A DNA stretch of 64,000 nt from contig NZ_CANMUA010000003.1 of NCBI RefSeq assembly GCF_947500995.1, positions 310,001 to 374,000 of the forward strand, written 5' to 3'. Source of the stretch: an uncultured Serinicoccus sp. GTDB taxonomy: Bacteria; Actinomycetota; Actinomycetes; Actinomycetales; Dermatophilaceae. A program made the translations under genes and the position numbers. Each line of letters opens with the position of its first letter. Positions within the stretch are counted from its first letter, which is position 1. A model generated the notes under the pieces. The model was given only the letters and a program-made list of their open reading frames with translations, was not told the DNA's origin and did no database searches. Below are positions 34,888 to 43,949 of this stretch, piece by piece.

Positions 34888-35532
34888 GTGCCGGACCGGA
34901 CGACGACGAGGGACCTGTGGGCGGCGGTGCACGCGGAGCGTGCGGCGCTGGCCGACCAGCTGAGCACGCTCGACGACGAGCAGTGGGCGGCGCCGAGCCT
35001 GTGCGGCCGCTGGAGCGTGCGGGAGGTGGTGGCCCACCTGACCGCCGCGGCCAGCGTGGGGCGGGTGCGGTGGCTGACCAGCGTGCTGGGCGCCCGCTTC
35101 GACGTCGACCTGCACAACCAGCGGCGCCTCGTCGAGCACCTCGGCGCGTCCCCCCAGGACACCCTGGCCGGTCTGCGGCGGGTGGTCACCAGCACCACGG
35201 CGGCATCCGGCCACACCCCGGCGTGGCTGGGCGAGGTCGTGGTGCACGGCCAGGACATCCGCCGTCCCCTCGGACTTCCTGCCACGACGCCACCCGGGCG
35301 GGCGGAGACGGTGGCGCGCTTCTTCGCGTCCCGCGACTTCACCGTGCCCAGCCGCACCACCGGTGAAGGGCTGCGACTCCGGGCGGACGACAGCGGTCTG
35401 GACGTCGGGACGGGCCTCGAGGTCGTCGGTCCCACCGTCGCGCTCACCATGGTGCTGGCCGGTCGAGCAGCCTTCCTGGAGGATCTCAGCGGCCCCGGTG
35501 TGCCGACCGTGGCCGGGCGCATCGCCGGCTGA
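34888..35532 (+). CDS. Maleylpyruvate isomerase/DinB-like mycothiol-dependent family protein
   Basis: About 214 residues. LCGRWSVREVVAHLTAAAS (about 38-56) is the MDMPI N-terminal motif with the metal-ligand His; EVVVHGQDIRRPLG supplies the second His region, and the C-terminal domain (GLEVVGPTVALTMVLAGR) matches the TIGR03083 group. Such proteins use mycothiol in conjugation or isomerisation reactions. I prefer the GTG at 34888 because GAGG then lies 7 bases upstream; the ATG at 34882 lies inside a GGTATGCC copy with no room for a ribosome-binding site. Confidence 0.75.
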   Translation: MPDRTTTRDLWAAVHAERAALADQLSTLDDEQWAAPSLCGRWSVREVVAHLTAAASVGRVRWLTSVLGARFDVDLHNQRRLVEHLGASPQDTLAGLRRVVTSTTAASGHTPAWLGEVVVHGQDIRRPLGLPATTPPGRAETVARFFASRDFTVPSRTTGEGLRLRADDSGLDVGTGLEVVGPTVALTMVLAGRAAFLEDLSGPGVPTVAGRIAG

Positions 35533-35542
35533 GCCGACGGCT

Positions 35543-36385
35543 TCAGGCGGGCAGCTCGCGGGTGAGGCGGGGCAGCGCGCGGTCCACCGGCCCGGGCAGG
35601 GCGGTCCCGAAAGGCTCCACCGCGACGGGGGCACCGGCCCGCGCCGGCCGACGCCACGTGCCGAGCGCCCGCCCCGCCTGCACGAGCGTGGGCCGGAACA
35701 CCCCGTTGCCTCCCGGCACCACCGCCGCCTCCTCCTCCCGGGTGACGACCGCCCGGCGGTCGCCGTAGCCCAGCACCAGCTCGTCGAAGCCCGGCAGCAG
35801 CAGCGGGGTGGCGGTCGCCCGGCGGGCACCGGCATACCGCTCCACGACGGCGGGGTCGACCCAGTGCTCGACCCCGTCGACGTCGAGGACGTCCAGCTCG
35901 TCGCAGGCGGGACCGAGGACCGGTGCGAGGTCGCGCTTGAGCAGCTTGGTCCACCAGAGGAAGTCGGCGGCCGGCACCGGCCCGTGGCTGCGGACGTAGC
36001 GGACGAACCACTCGAGGACGGCCGCCTCGGGCTCGAGAGCGCGCGAGGAGGTGATCCACTCCTCGGCGAGGACGAACCGCTGGGCACGAGCCTCGGTCGG
36101 CCCCAGGCAGATCACCCCGCGGACGGCGAGGTGGAAGAGCGAGTGGTAGCCGCGGCCGGCGGCGGTGGGGTGCCCGGCCTGCACCCAGGCCTCCACCAGG
36201 GCGTCGCGGGTCGCCCCGCCGCCCGTCAGCACGGTGCGGGCGACGGCCTCGGCCCGGTCCAGGGCGGCGTCGTCCAGACCGAGCTCCTCGCGCCGGCGGG
36301 TCGTCCCGCGCAGGACCTTGGTCGCGGTGAGGCCGAGCATCCACCCGAGGTCCTCCGCCGGCACGACGAAGAGCGTGCCGCGCAT
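35543..36385 (-). CDS. Winged-helix DNA-binding domain protein (HTH_42/DUF1006 type), N-terminally short
   Basis: 280 residues from the ATG at 36385; a GTG at 36424 would add 13 but overlaps the upstream gene. MRGTLFVVPAEDLGWMLGLT, RGYHSLFHLAVRGVICLG, FVRYVRSHGPVPAADFLWW, LLPGFDELVLGYGDR and VFRPTLVQAGRALGTWRR are the family's landmarks, in order to the end. Usual members are ~350-380 residues and have 60-75 more residues (a first helical/wHTH segment) before W-P-MRGTL. Here the frame is closed upstream and that DNA codes for the YdeI-like protein. I infer a 5' deletion; whether the product still works is open. Confidence 0.7.
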   Translation of the reverse strand: MRGTLFVVPAEDLGWMLGLTATKVLRGTTRRREELGLDDAALDRAEAVARTVLTGGGATRDALVEAWVQAGHPTAAGRGYHSLFHLAVRGVICLGPTEARAQRFVLAEEWITSSRALEPEAAVLEWFVRYVRSHGPVPAADFLWWTKLLKRDLAPVLGPACDELDVLDVDGVEHWVDPAVVERYAGARRATATPLLLPGFDELVLGYGDRRAVVTREEEAAVVPGGNGVFRPTLVQAGRALGTWRRPARAGAPVAVEPFGTALPGPVDRALPRLTRELPA

Positions 36386-36395
36386 GGGCCAGCCC

Positions 36396-37073
36396 TCATC
36401 GGCCCGGCTCCCCGGGCGGCCCACCCGCAGCCCGCGCGGCCTGCGCCGCCCGCGTCAGCCACGCGGGCGGGTCGCCGTAGCGCTGCGGCGGCACGAGGCG
36501 GCCGGCCGCGCAGTCCTCCGCGAGCTGGCGCATCCGCGCCGCCCGGGTGCTCTCGCGCTTGGCGCTGGTCACCCAGCCGGTGACGGTCCTGCGGTAGCTC
36601 GGGGTGGCCGCCTCCCAGAACGCCCACGCCGCCGGGTCCGAGCGCAGCGCCTCCTCCTGGGCGGCGTCCAGCGGCGCGGGGGCGCTCTCGAAGGAGTAGA
36701 CCGCCGTGCGTTCCGCGGTCCGTGCCTCGAAGGCTGCGATCCCGGCCGGTCGCATCCGGCCCTGCGCCAGCAGCCGCTCGACGTGCGCCACGTTGACCGC
36801 GCTCCAGATGCTGCCCCGCCGACGCGGGGTCCACCGCTGGCGCCGGCTGTCCGCGTCGATCCGCTGGCTCACCGAGTCGATCCACCCGAAGCACAGGGCC
36901 TCCGGCACCGCCTGCGCCCAGGTCAGGCCCTGCGGCTCGACGTGCTTCTTGTGCAGCCCCATCCAGAGCTCGTCCGCGCTCTCGTGGTGCTCCTCGAGCC
37001 AGGCGCGGAAGTCCTCCGGCCCGTCGAAGAACACCGCCGGTCGCTCCGGTGTGCCGCCCGGCCGCCCCGCCAT
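36396..37073 (-). CDS. YdeI/OmpD-associated family protein
   Basis: 225 residues. FFDGPEDFRAWLEEHHESADELWMG, KKHVEPQGLTWAQAVPEALCFGWIDS and RRRGSIWSAVNVAHVERLLAQGRM are the conserved blocks of the YdeI family (bacteriocin-protection or DUF1801-related proteins in other bacteria). The biochemical function is unknown. The ATG is 2 bases after the stop of the flavin-type gene upstream, and the stop is 10 bases before the winged-helix gene, so the three form one operon. Confidence 0.78.
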   Translation of the reverse strand: MAGRPGGTPERPAVFFDGPEDFRAWLEEHHESADELWMGLHKKHVEPQGLTWAQAVPEALCFGWIDSVSQRIDADSRRQRWTPRRRGSIWSAVNVAHVERLLAQGRMRPAGIAAFEARTAERTAVYSFESAPAPLDAAQEEALRSDPAAWAFWEAATPSYRRTVTGWVTSAKRESTRAARMRQLAEDCAAGRLVPPQRYGDPPAWLTRAAQAARAAGGPPGEPGR

Positions 37074-37075
37074 GC

Positions 37076-37594
37076 TCAGCCGCCCCCGAAGGTGAACCGG
37101 GTGCAGTCGGTCGGGAAGTCGAACCATGCCAGCACCCGGTGCGGCTCGATGACCCGGAGCCCGCCGCCGTCCTCGCCGGACCAGGAGTCCGGACCCGGGG
37201 AGTAGCCCGCTTCCGCGTACTTCCCGAAGGCCTCGGACAGCCTCGGCCCCAGCCCGTCGGCGTCCGCGCAGGTGGCGCGGGAGTCTCCCTCGACGATGAC
37301 CACCTCGGTGCCGCTCTCCAGCGTCAGCGTGACGGCGGGGTTGGCCTCGACGTTGCGGGTATGCCGTGTGGTCGGGGCCCCGTCGTACCAGAACCGTCCG
37401 TCCAGCCACACGCCCCAGCGTGGCACCGAGTGCGGACGACCGTCCGGGCGGACGCTGGCCAGCCAGTAGTGCGCCGCCTCGCGGAGGCGCTCCTCGACCG
37501 TCGGCCAGTCCAGCGTCCCCTCGGTGCCGGTCGGCAGGCCGTAGCCCTCCGGCAGGGTCGGACGGTCGGTGCGCGGGCTGCTCGTCGGCGGCAT
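37076..37594 (-). CDS. Pyridoxamine 5'-phosphate oxidase-like FMN/F420-binding protein
   Basis: A 172-residue split-barrel protein. AAHYWLASVRPDGRPHSVPRW (about 40-60) and GRFWYDGAPTTRHTRNVEANP (about 66-86) are the flavin/F420-binding strands of actinobacterial PNPOx-like proteins, which are usually F420- or heme-dependent reductases rather than true PdxH. It is the first gene of the three-gene minus-strand unit ending with the winged-helix gene. The ATG lies inside a GGTATGCC copy (CGGGTATGCC). Confidence 0.75.
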   Translation of the reverse strand: MPPTSSPRTDRPTLPEGYGLPTGTEGTLDWPTVEERLREAAHYWLASVRPDGRPHSVPRWGVWLDGRFWYDGAPTTRHTRNVEANPAVTLTLESGTEVVIVEGDSRATCADADGLGPRLSEAFGKYAEAGYSPGPDSWSGEDGGGLRVIEPHRVLAWFDFPTDCTRFTFGGG

Positions 37595-37727
37595 ACCCGC
37601 ACCGTAGACCCGGCGGCCGACACACCGCACCGTTCCCGCGGGTGCCGGTCGGGCGGGGACCCGCACCCCGCGGGGGATGCCGGTGAGGGGGTTGCCGACC
37701 GGCGCCGGCCGCTGCCAGCCTGGGGGC

Positions 37728-38159
37728 ATGAGCGGCCCGCAGATCTCGCCCAAGCTCGTCGTCCGGGGTGCCGACGAGGCCATCGCGTTCTACGAGGCCG
37801 TGCTGGGCGCCCGACCGCGCTCGAGGTATGCCGCCGGCGGGGCCGTCGTCTTCGCCTCCCTCGACCTGCCGCGCGGTGCCCAGCTGCAGGTCAAGGAGGC
37901 CGACGACACCGACCCGGCCCCACCGGAGGGCGGCGGTGGCGTGGTCCTCGACATCCTCACCGACGACCCGGACGCCGTCATGCAGCGGGCGCTGGACCAC
38001 GGGGCGTCCGAGGTCTTCCCCGTGGCGGACCAGGCCTACGGTGCCCGCCAGGGACGGTTCCGGGACCCCTTCGGCCACCAGTGGATCGTGGGGACACCGG
38101 TCGCCATGAGCGACGAGGAGGTGCAGGCCGCGCTCGACGCCTGGTCACGGCATACCTGA
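37728..38159 (+). CDS. VOC family (glyoxalase/bleomycin-resistance fold) protein
   Basis: 143 residues, two beta-alpha-beta-beta-beta modules: KLVVRGADEAIAFYEAVLGA at the start and FPVADQAYGARQGRFRDPFGHQW near the end (the PhnB-like D-P-F-G-H-x-W signature). Metal ligands beyond the terminal His/Glu are not clear, so it may bind a ligand without catalysis. Its last codons lie in a GGCATACC copy. It converges on the alpha/beta hydrolase gene 9 bases away. Confidence 0.8.
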   Translation: MSGPQISPKLVVRGADEAIAFYEAVLGARPRSRYAAGGAVVFASLDLPRGAQLQVKEADDTDPAPPEGGGGVVLDILTDDPDAVMQRALDHGASEVFPVADQAYGARQGRFRDPFGHQWIVGTPVAMSDEEVQAALDAWSRHT

Positions 38160-38168
38160 GACGCTCGC

Positions 38169-38798
38169 TCAGCCGCGCAGCACCGTGGCCAGCTCCTCGG
38201 GGCGGTTCAGCGCCGCCATGTGCCCGCCCGGCACGACCGTGACGCCGAGCCCGAGGCGCTCACGGGCGAGGCGGCGCTGGACGGACAGGGGGAAGAGCCG
38301 GTCCTCCGCCCCGGCCACCACCTGGGTCGGCACGTCCGGCCAGTCGTCCAGGGGCCACGGCTCGGCGAAGGGTGTCTCGCTCTGACCCGGGGCCGGCCGG
38401 GCCAGCGCCTCGGCCCGCAGGTCCGCCGGCAGGTCGTGGTAGAAGCGCTCCACCTCGTCGAGCTCCCCGATGTCGACGTCCGAGTGGCCGGACCCCGACC
38501 ACCACTCGGCGCCGCTCTCCCCGGGCGCAGGGATCATCGCGTTGAGCAGCACGAGCCGGCGCACGTCGAGCCGGTCGCACACCAGGGGCGCCGACAGCCC
38601 GCCCATCGAGTGACCCACGACCGTCACCGGTCCCGGGTCCGTGCCCGCCGCGGCGACGACGGTGTCGGCATAGGCCGACAGCCCGGCCGTGTCGTCCGCG
38701 GCGGGCAGCTGCACGGCCACCGCGTCGCCGAGCAGCGGCACGACCCGGTGCCAGTCCCAGGCCTGCCCGCCGGCCCCGGGGACGAGGAGAACTCTCAT
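38169..38798 (-). CDS. Alpha/beta hydrolase
   Basis: A 209-residue hydrolase. Oxyanion loop VPGAGGQAWDWHRVV (about 6-20), nucleophile elbow GHSMGG (Ser about 63), acid Asp in VVAGAEDRLFP and His in VPGGHMAALNRPEEL complete the triad. The pattern resembles plant-MES-like or EstC-like small esterases; the substrate is unknown. It is 56 bases downstream of purL on the same strand but probably independent of the purine genes. Confidence 0.85.
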   Translation of the reverse strand: MRVLLVPGAGGQAWDWHRVVPLLGDAVAVQLPAADDTAGLSAYADTVVAAAGTDPGPVTVVGHSMGGLSAPLVCDRLDVRRLVLLNAMIPAPGESGAEWWSGSGHSDVDIGELDEVERFYHDLPADLRAEALARPAPGQSETPFAEPWPLDDWPDVPTQVVAGAEDRLFPLSVQRRLARERLGLGVTVVPGGHMAALNRPEELATVLRG

Positions 38799-38854
38799 GC
38801 CGGGTCCGACCCGCCCGGCCCCTCGGAGTCATCGCTCACGGTGGCCGCCGGGCC

Positions 38855-41800
38855 TCAGCCGACCCAGACCCGGGCGTTGCGGAACATCCGCAGCCAGGGG
38901 CTCGCCTCCTCCGGCGCCCCGGGCGTCCACGACAGCTGGGCGTTCCGCGTGACCCGCTCCGGGTGCGGCATCATCGCGGTGAACCGCCCGTCCGGCGTGG
39001 TGACGGCGGTGAGTCCGCCGGGGGAGCCGTTCGGGTTCTGCGGGTATGCCGTCGCCACCTCTCCCCGCCCGTCGACGTAGCGCATCGCGGTCAGGGCGGC
39101 GACGGCGCGCTCGTCGCCCTGCCGGGAGAAGTCGGCGCGGCCCTCGCCGTGCGCCACGGCGATGGGCAGGCGTGACCCGGCCATCCCGGCGAAGAAGAGC
39201 GACGGGCTGTCGAGGACCTCGACCTGGGACAGGCGCGCCTCGTACTGCTCGCTGCGGTTGCGCACGAAGCGGGGCCAGGCGGACGCGCCGGGGATCAGGT
39301 CGGCGAGCGCGGCGAACATCTGGCACCCGTTGCACAGCCCCAGCGCGAAGGTGTCAGGCCGGGCGAAGAAGCCCGAGACGGCCTCGGTGAGACCGGGGCT
39401 GAAGAGCACCGACCGGGCCCAGCCCTCGCCGGCCCCCAGCGTGTCGCCGTAGGAGAAGCCGCCGGCCGCGACCAGGCCCACCAGCCCGGGGTCGGACAGG
39501 TCGACCCGCCCCGCCTGCAGGTCGGTCATGTGCACGTCCAGCGCGTCGAACCCGGCGCGGTGGAAGGCGTAGGCGGTCTCGACGTGGCTGTTGACACCCT
39601 GCTCGCGCAGGATCGCCACGCGGGGCCGGACGCCGCGCGAGACGTAGGGCGCGGCGACGTCGTCGGTCGGGTCGAAGCTCGGTGACACCTGCAGCCCGGG
39701 CTCGTCGCGGCCCACGGCGGCGTGCTCCTCGTCGGCGCAGCCCGGGTGGTCCCGCAGCGACGCGATCCGCCAGGACACCTCGTCCCAGGCCTGCGCGAGG
39801 TCGGTGAGGGGCTCGTCGAGCAGGACGTCCTCGGTCGCGCCCCCGGTGCGCGTCCCGCGCGCCGCGCCCGCGGTGCCGTCCGCGGCGCGCACGCGCACGC
39901 GGCGCCCGGTCGTGGGGCGCCCGAGCACGCTCGTGAGGTCGCCCAGGCCGTGCGCGCGCAGCACGTCCTCGGCCTGCTCGACCCGGCCGGCGGGCACCTC
40001 CAGCACGACGCCCAGCTCCTCGGTGAAGAGGGCTGCCGGCCCGCGCCCCGACGGGAGGGCGACGTCGAGCCCGACCCCACCGGCGAGCGCCATCTCGACG
40101 AGCGTCGCCCAGAGCCCGCCGTCGGAGCGGTCGTGGTAGGCCGTCACGAGCCCCTGCGCGCGCAGCCCGGTCAGTGCGGCGGCGAGGCCGGTGAGGCGCG
40201 CCGGGTCGTCCAGGTCCGGGACGGTGCCGCCGAACGCGCCCCGCACCTGGGCCAGGATGGAGCCCCCGAGGCGGTCCGCCCCGGCGCCGAGGTCGACGAA
40301 CAGCAGCTCGGACCCCGCGTGGAGCTGCGGCGTCAGGGTGCCGCGGACGTCGGGCAGCGAGGCGAAGGCCGAGACGACGAGCGAGACCGGGGAGGTGACC
40401 TGCTGCTGCGTCCCGTCCTCGTCGGCCCACCGGGTGCGCATCGACAGCGAGTCCTTGCCCACGGGCACGGAGACGTCCAGCGCGGGGCACAGCTCCAGCG
40501 CGACGGCCCGGACGGTGTCGTGCAGCGCGGCGTCCTCACCGGGCTCGCCGCAGGCGGCCATCCAGTTGCAGGAGAGCTTGACCCCGGACAGCGGTGAGGC
40601 GTCCGACAGGGGCGTGACGGGCGCGGCGAGCAGGTTGGTCAGCGCCTCGCCGACGGCCATCCGGCCGGACGCGGGTGCGTCGACGGCGGCGAGCGGCATC
40701 CGTTCCCCGCTGGCCATGGCCTGGCCGCCGAGCCCGAGGTGGTCCGACAGCGTGACCGCGACGTCGGCGACCGGCACCTGCCACGGCCCGACCATCTGGT
40801 CGCGGTGGCTGAGCCCGCCGACGGTGCGGTCGCCGATGGTGATGAGGAAGCGCTTGGACGCGACGCTGGGGTGCCGCAGGACGGCGTAGGCCGCCTCCCG
40901 CAGGCCACCGGCGTCCAGCCCCTCCAGGTCGAGCTCGTCGGTCCGGCGCACCACGCGGTGCACGTCGCGGGTCGTCCGTGGCGGCTTGCCCAGCAGCACC
41001 CCCAGGGGCATGTCGACGGGGGCGTCGGCGACGACCTCGGTCGAGCCCGGACCGTCCTGCGGGTCCTCCTGCGGGTCCTCCGGCGAGGTCACCGCGTCCC
41101 GCTGCGCCCGCCCGTCGGTGACCACCAGCTCGGTCTCCTCCTGGGCGGTGCCGACGACCGCGAAGGGGCACCGCTCGCGCTCGCACAGGGCCGCGAAGTC
41201 CGCCAGCGACGCCGGCGCGATCGCCAGGACGTAGCGCTCCTGGCTCTCGTTGGACCAGATCTCCTTGGGCGACAGGCCGGTCTCGGCCAGCGGCACCCGC
41301 GACAGGTCGAAGCGGGCGCCGAGCCCGGCGTCGTCCACCAGCTCGGGGAAGGCGTTGGAGAGCCCGCCCGCGCCGACGTCGTGGATCGCCAGGACCGGGT
41401 TGTCCGCGCCGCGCGACCAGCAGTGGTTGATGACCTCCTGGGCCCGCCGCTGCATCTCCGGGTTGCCCCGTTGCACCGAGTCGAAGTCGAGCTCGGCCGC
41501 GTTGGTGCCGGACGCCATCGAGCTGGCCGCCCCGCCGCCCATCCCGATCCGCATGCCCGGGCCGCCGAGCTGCACGAGGAGCGTTCCGGCGGGGAAGCGC
41601 ACCTTCTCGGTCTGCCCCGCGCTGATCGTCCCCAGCCCGCCGGCGCTCATGACCGGCTTGTGGAAGCCGCGGCGCACCCCGTCCACGGTCTGCTCGTAGA
41701 CCCGGAAGAAGCCCCCGAGCCCGGGCCGGCCGAACTCGTTGTTGAAGGCGGCTGCCCCGAGCGGCCCGTCCAGCATGACGTCCAGCGGGGTCGCGAGGTG

Positions 41801-42952
41801 GTCGGGGGACCCGGGGCCGGGGTCGGCGGTCTCCCAGGGCTCCTGCGTGCCGGGCAGGTGCAGGTGGCTGACCGCGAAGCCGGTCAGCCCGGCCTTGGGG
41901 GCGCTGCCGCGGCCGGTCGCGCCCTCGTCGCGGATCTCGCCCCCGGCGCCGGTCGCGGCCCCGGGAAAGGGCGAGATGGCGGTGGGGTGGTTGTGCGTCT
42001 CGACCTTCATGAGGACGTGGACGGTGTCCTCGTGCACGGCATACCGCTCCCCGTGGCCGGAGCCGTCGCCCTCGGGGCGGAACAGGGAGACCCGACCGCC
42101 CTGCATGACCGAGGCGTTGTCCTTGTAGGCGACGACGGTGCCCTGCCCGGCGACGGCCTCGGTGTGCCGGATCATCCCGAAGAGGCTGTGCTCCTGGACC
42201 TGGCCGTCGATGACGAAGTCGGCGTTGAAGATCTTGTGCCGGCAGTGCTCGGAGTTGGCCTGGGCGAACATCGTCAGCTCGACGTCGGTCGGGTTGCGCC
42301 GCAGCGCGGTGAACGACTCGACGAGGTAGTCGATCTCGTCCGGCGAGAGCGCCAGCCCGAAGGCGGTGTCCGCCTCCTCCAGCGCCGCGCGGCCGCGACC
42401 GAGCACGTCCACCCGCTCCATCGGCGCGGCGTCCCGCTCGGCGAAGAGCAGCACGGTGGCCTCGCGGGTGGGCAGCGCCGACTCCGTCATCCGGTCGTGG
42501 AGCACCTCCGCGCAGGCGGCCCAGGTGGGCTCGTCCAGCGGGGCGCCGTCCAGCGCGAGGTGGAGCTCGGTCACCCGCTCGACGCGGCGCACGTCGAGGC
42601 CGCAGTTGTGCAGGATGTCGGTCGCCTTGCTGGACCACGGCGAGATCGTGCCGAGCCGGGGGGAGACGACGACGAGCGAGGTATGCCGCGGCTCGCCCGC
42701 CCCGTCGCCCTCGCCCTCGCCCTCGCCCTCGCCCTCGGGCCAGGGCTCGCCGTGGTCGAGGATGGCGGCCAGGGCCTGACGCTCTGCGGGTGTCGGCTCC
42801 TCGTCGGTCGCGACCACGAGGACGTGGCGGGCGGTCAGGCCGGCGACCTGCGGGGCCACCCGTCGCAGGCGGCGCAGCAGACCCTCGGCGCGGAAGGGGG
42901 ACAGGGCGGACCCGCCCGGCACGGTGGTGAGGACGAGGTCGGGGGCGGCCAT
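38855..42952 (-). CDS. purL: Phosphoribosylformylglycinamidine synthase, single-chain large type
   Basis: 1365 residues, combining in one chain what PurS, small PurL and PurQ do separately: FGAR + Gln + ATP to FGAM. The N-terminal PurS-like region (1-200) holds a Glu-Gly repeat. Then come the linker, two AIRS-type ATP domains ([60 protein letters not shown]), and a C-terminal class I glutaminase with Cys in GLCNGCQM, His-Glu in MMPHPERV. Many actinobacteria use the three-protein form, so this is a notable variant. It is the last gene of purD-purC-purL, 36 bases after purC. Confidence 0.96.
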   Translation of the reverse strand: MAAPDLVLTTVPGGSALSPFRAEGLLRRLRRVAPQVAGLTARHVLVVATDEEPTPAERQALAAILDHGEPWPEGEGEGEGEGDGAGEPRHTSLVVVSPRLGTISPWSSKATDILHNCGLDVRRVERVTELHLALDGAPLDEPTWAACAEVLHDRMTESALPTREATVLLFAERDAAPMERVDVLGRGRAALEEADTAFGLALSPDEIDYLVESFTALRRNPTDVELTMFAQANSEHCRHKIFNADFVIDGQVQEHSLFGMIRHTEAVAGQGTVVAYKDNASVMQGGRVSLFRPEGDGSGHGERYAVHEDTVHVLMKVETHNHPTAISPFPGAATGAGGEIRDEGATGRGSAPKAGLTGFAVSHLHLPGTQEPWETADPGPGSPDHLATPLDVMLDGPLGAAAFNNEFGRPGLGGFFRVYEQTVDGVRRGFHKPVMSAGGLGTISAGQTEKVRFPAGTLLVQLGGPGMRIGMGGGAASSMASGTNAAELDFDSVQRGNPEMQRRAQEVINHCWSRGADNPVLAIHDVGAGGLSNAFPELVDDAGLGARFDLSRVPLAETGLSPKEIWSNESQERYVLAIAPASLADFAALCERERCPFAVVGTAQEETELVVTDGRAQRDAVTSPEDPQEDPQDGPGSTEVVADAPVDMPLGVLLGKPPRTTRDVHRVVRRTDELDLEGLDAGGLREAAYAVLRHPSVASKRFLITIGDRTVGGLSHRDQMVGPWQVPVADVAVTLSDHLGLGGQAMASGERMPLAAVDAPASGRMAVGEALTNLLAAPVTPLSDASPLSGVKLSCNWMAACGEPGEDAALHDTVRAVALELCPALDVSVPVGKDSLSMRTRWADEDGTQQQVTSPVSLVVSAFASLPDVRGTLTPQLHAGSELLFVDLGAGADRLGGSILAQVRGAFGGTVPDLDDPARLTGLAAALTGLRAQGLVTAYHDRSDGGLWATLVEMALAGGVGLDVALPSGRGPAALFTEELGVVLEVPAGRVEQAEDVLRAHGLGDLTSVLGRPTTGRRVRVRAADGTAGAARGTRTGGATEDVLLDEPLTDLAQAWDEVSWRIASLRDHPGCADEEHAAVGRDEPGLQVSPSFDPTDDVAAPYVSRGVRPRVAILREQGVNSHVETAYAFHRAGFDALDVHMTDLQAGRVDLSDPGLVGLVAAGGFSYGDTLGAGEGWARSVLFSPGLTEAVSGFFARPDTFALGLCNGCQMFAALADLIPGASAWPRFVRNRSEQYEARLSQVEVLDSPSLFFAGMAGSRLPIAVAHGEGRADFSRQGDERAVAALTAMRYVDGRGEVATAYPQNPNGSPGGLTAVTTPDGRFTAMMPHPERVTRNAQLSWTPGAPEEASPWLRMFRNARVWVG
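42708..42737. repeat. CCCTCG hexanucleotide repeat inside purL
   Basis: Five perfect CCCTCG units (with a sixth, CCGTCG, before them) encode Glu-Gly dipeptides on the minus strand in a non-conserved loop of PurL. Unit gain or loss keeps the frame, so length polymorphism is likely. Confidence 0.9.
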
Positions 42953-42988
42953 GTCGGTGCGGCTCCTGGCGGGGTGGATGGCGGCGGG

Positions 42989-43948
42989 TCAGGCCCGGGG
43001 GTGGAAGGTCTGGCCGGTGAGGGCCTCGTAGGCCTCGACGTAGCGGGACCGGGTGAGCTGGACGACGTCCGCCGGCAGGGCGGGCGGGGGCGTGTCGGAC
43101 GCACGGTCCCACCCGCTCGCGGGAGAGGTGAGCCAGTCGCGCAGCACCTGCTTGTCGTAGGAGGTCTGGGCGCGCCCCGGCTCCCAGTCCGCGGCGCGCC
43201 AGAAGCGCGAGGAGTCGGGGGTGAGGACCTCGTCGGCGAGGCGGATCTCGAGGTGGTCGGGGTCCACCGCCCGCCAGTCGGGGCGGCCGTCCGCGCCGGG
43301 GGGCGGCAGGTGGGCGGGGTCGACGCCGAACTCGACCTTGGTGTCGGCGATGAGGATGCCGCGTCCGGCGGCGACCTGGTCCCCGCGCGCCAGGATCGCC
43401 ACGGTGAGGTCGCGCAGGCGGTCGGCCAGCCCGGGGCCCACGAGGTCCGCGACCTGCTCGAGGCTGATCGGCTCGTCGTGCTGGCCCTGCGGCGCCTTGG
43501 TGCTCGGGGTGAAGACCGGCTCCGGCAGCCGGGAGCCGTCGACCAGGCCCTGCGGCAGCCGCACCCCGGAGACGGTGCCCGTCGCGGCGTACTCGGCCAG
43601 GCCGCCCCCGGTGAGGTAGGCCCGGGCCACGCACTCCACCGGCAGCATGGTGAGGCGGCGCACGTAGACGGCGCGCCCGGCGACCTCGTCCGGCACGTCG
43701 GTGGACAGGACGTGGTGCGGGACGAGGTCCGCGAGCTGGTCGAACCACCACAACGACATCTGGGTGAGGATCGCGCCCTTGTCCGGGACCGGCGTCGAGA
43801 GGACGTGGTCGTAGGCGCTGACCCGGTCGGAGGCGACCAGCAGCAGGCGGGTGTCGTCGCGCCGGCCGGTCACCGGGTCGGTCGGGGCGTAGAGCCCGCG
43901 GACCTTGCCGGAGTAGAGCAGCTCGTGGCCGGGGATGCTCAGGGTCAT
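42989..43948 (-). CDS. purC: Phosphoribosylaminoimidazole-succinocarboxamide synthase (SAICAR synthetase)
   Basis: 319 residues, the longer PurC form of actinobacteria and fungi. GHELLYSGKVRGLYAP (start, Lys/Arg ATP loop), VASDRVSAYDHVLSTPVPDKGAILTQMS, VECVARAYLTGGG, STKAPQGQHDEPIS and IADTKVEFGV are the conserved blocks. It condenses CAIR with aspartate using ATP. The ATG lies one base after the purD stop, so expression is coupled. Confidence 0.96.
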   Translation of the reverse strand: MTLSIPGHELLYSGKVRGLYAPTDPVTGRRDDTRLLLVASDRVSAYDHVLSTPVPDKGAILTQMSLWWFDQLADLVPHHVLSTDVPDEVAGRAVYVRRLTMLPVECVARAYLTGGGLAEYAATGTVSGVRLPQGLVDGSRLPEPVFTPSTKAPQGQHDEPISLEQVADLVGPGLADRLRDLTVAILARGDQVAAGRGILIADTKVEFGVDPAHLPPPGADGRPDWRAVDPDHLEIRLADEVLTPDSSRFWRAADWEPGRAQTSYDKQVLRDWLTSPASGWDRASDTPPPALPADVVQLTRSRYVEAYEALTGQTFHPRA

Positions 43949-43949
43949 C

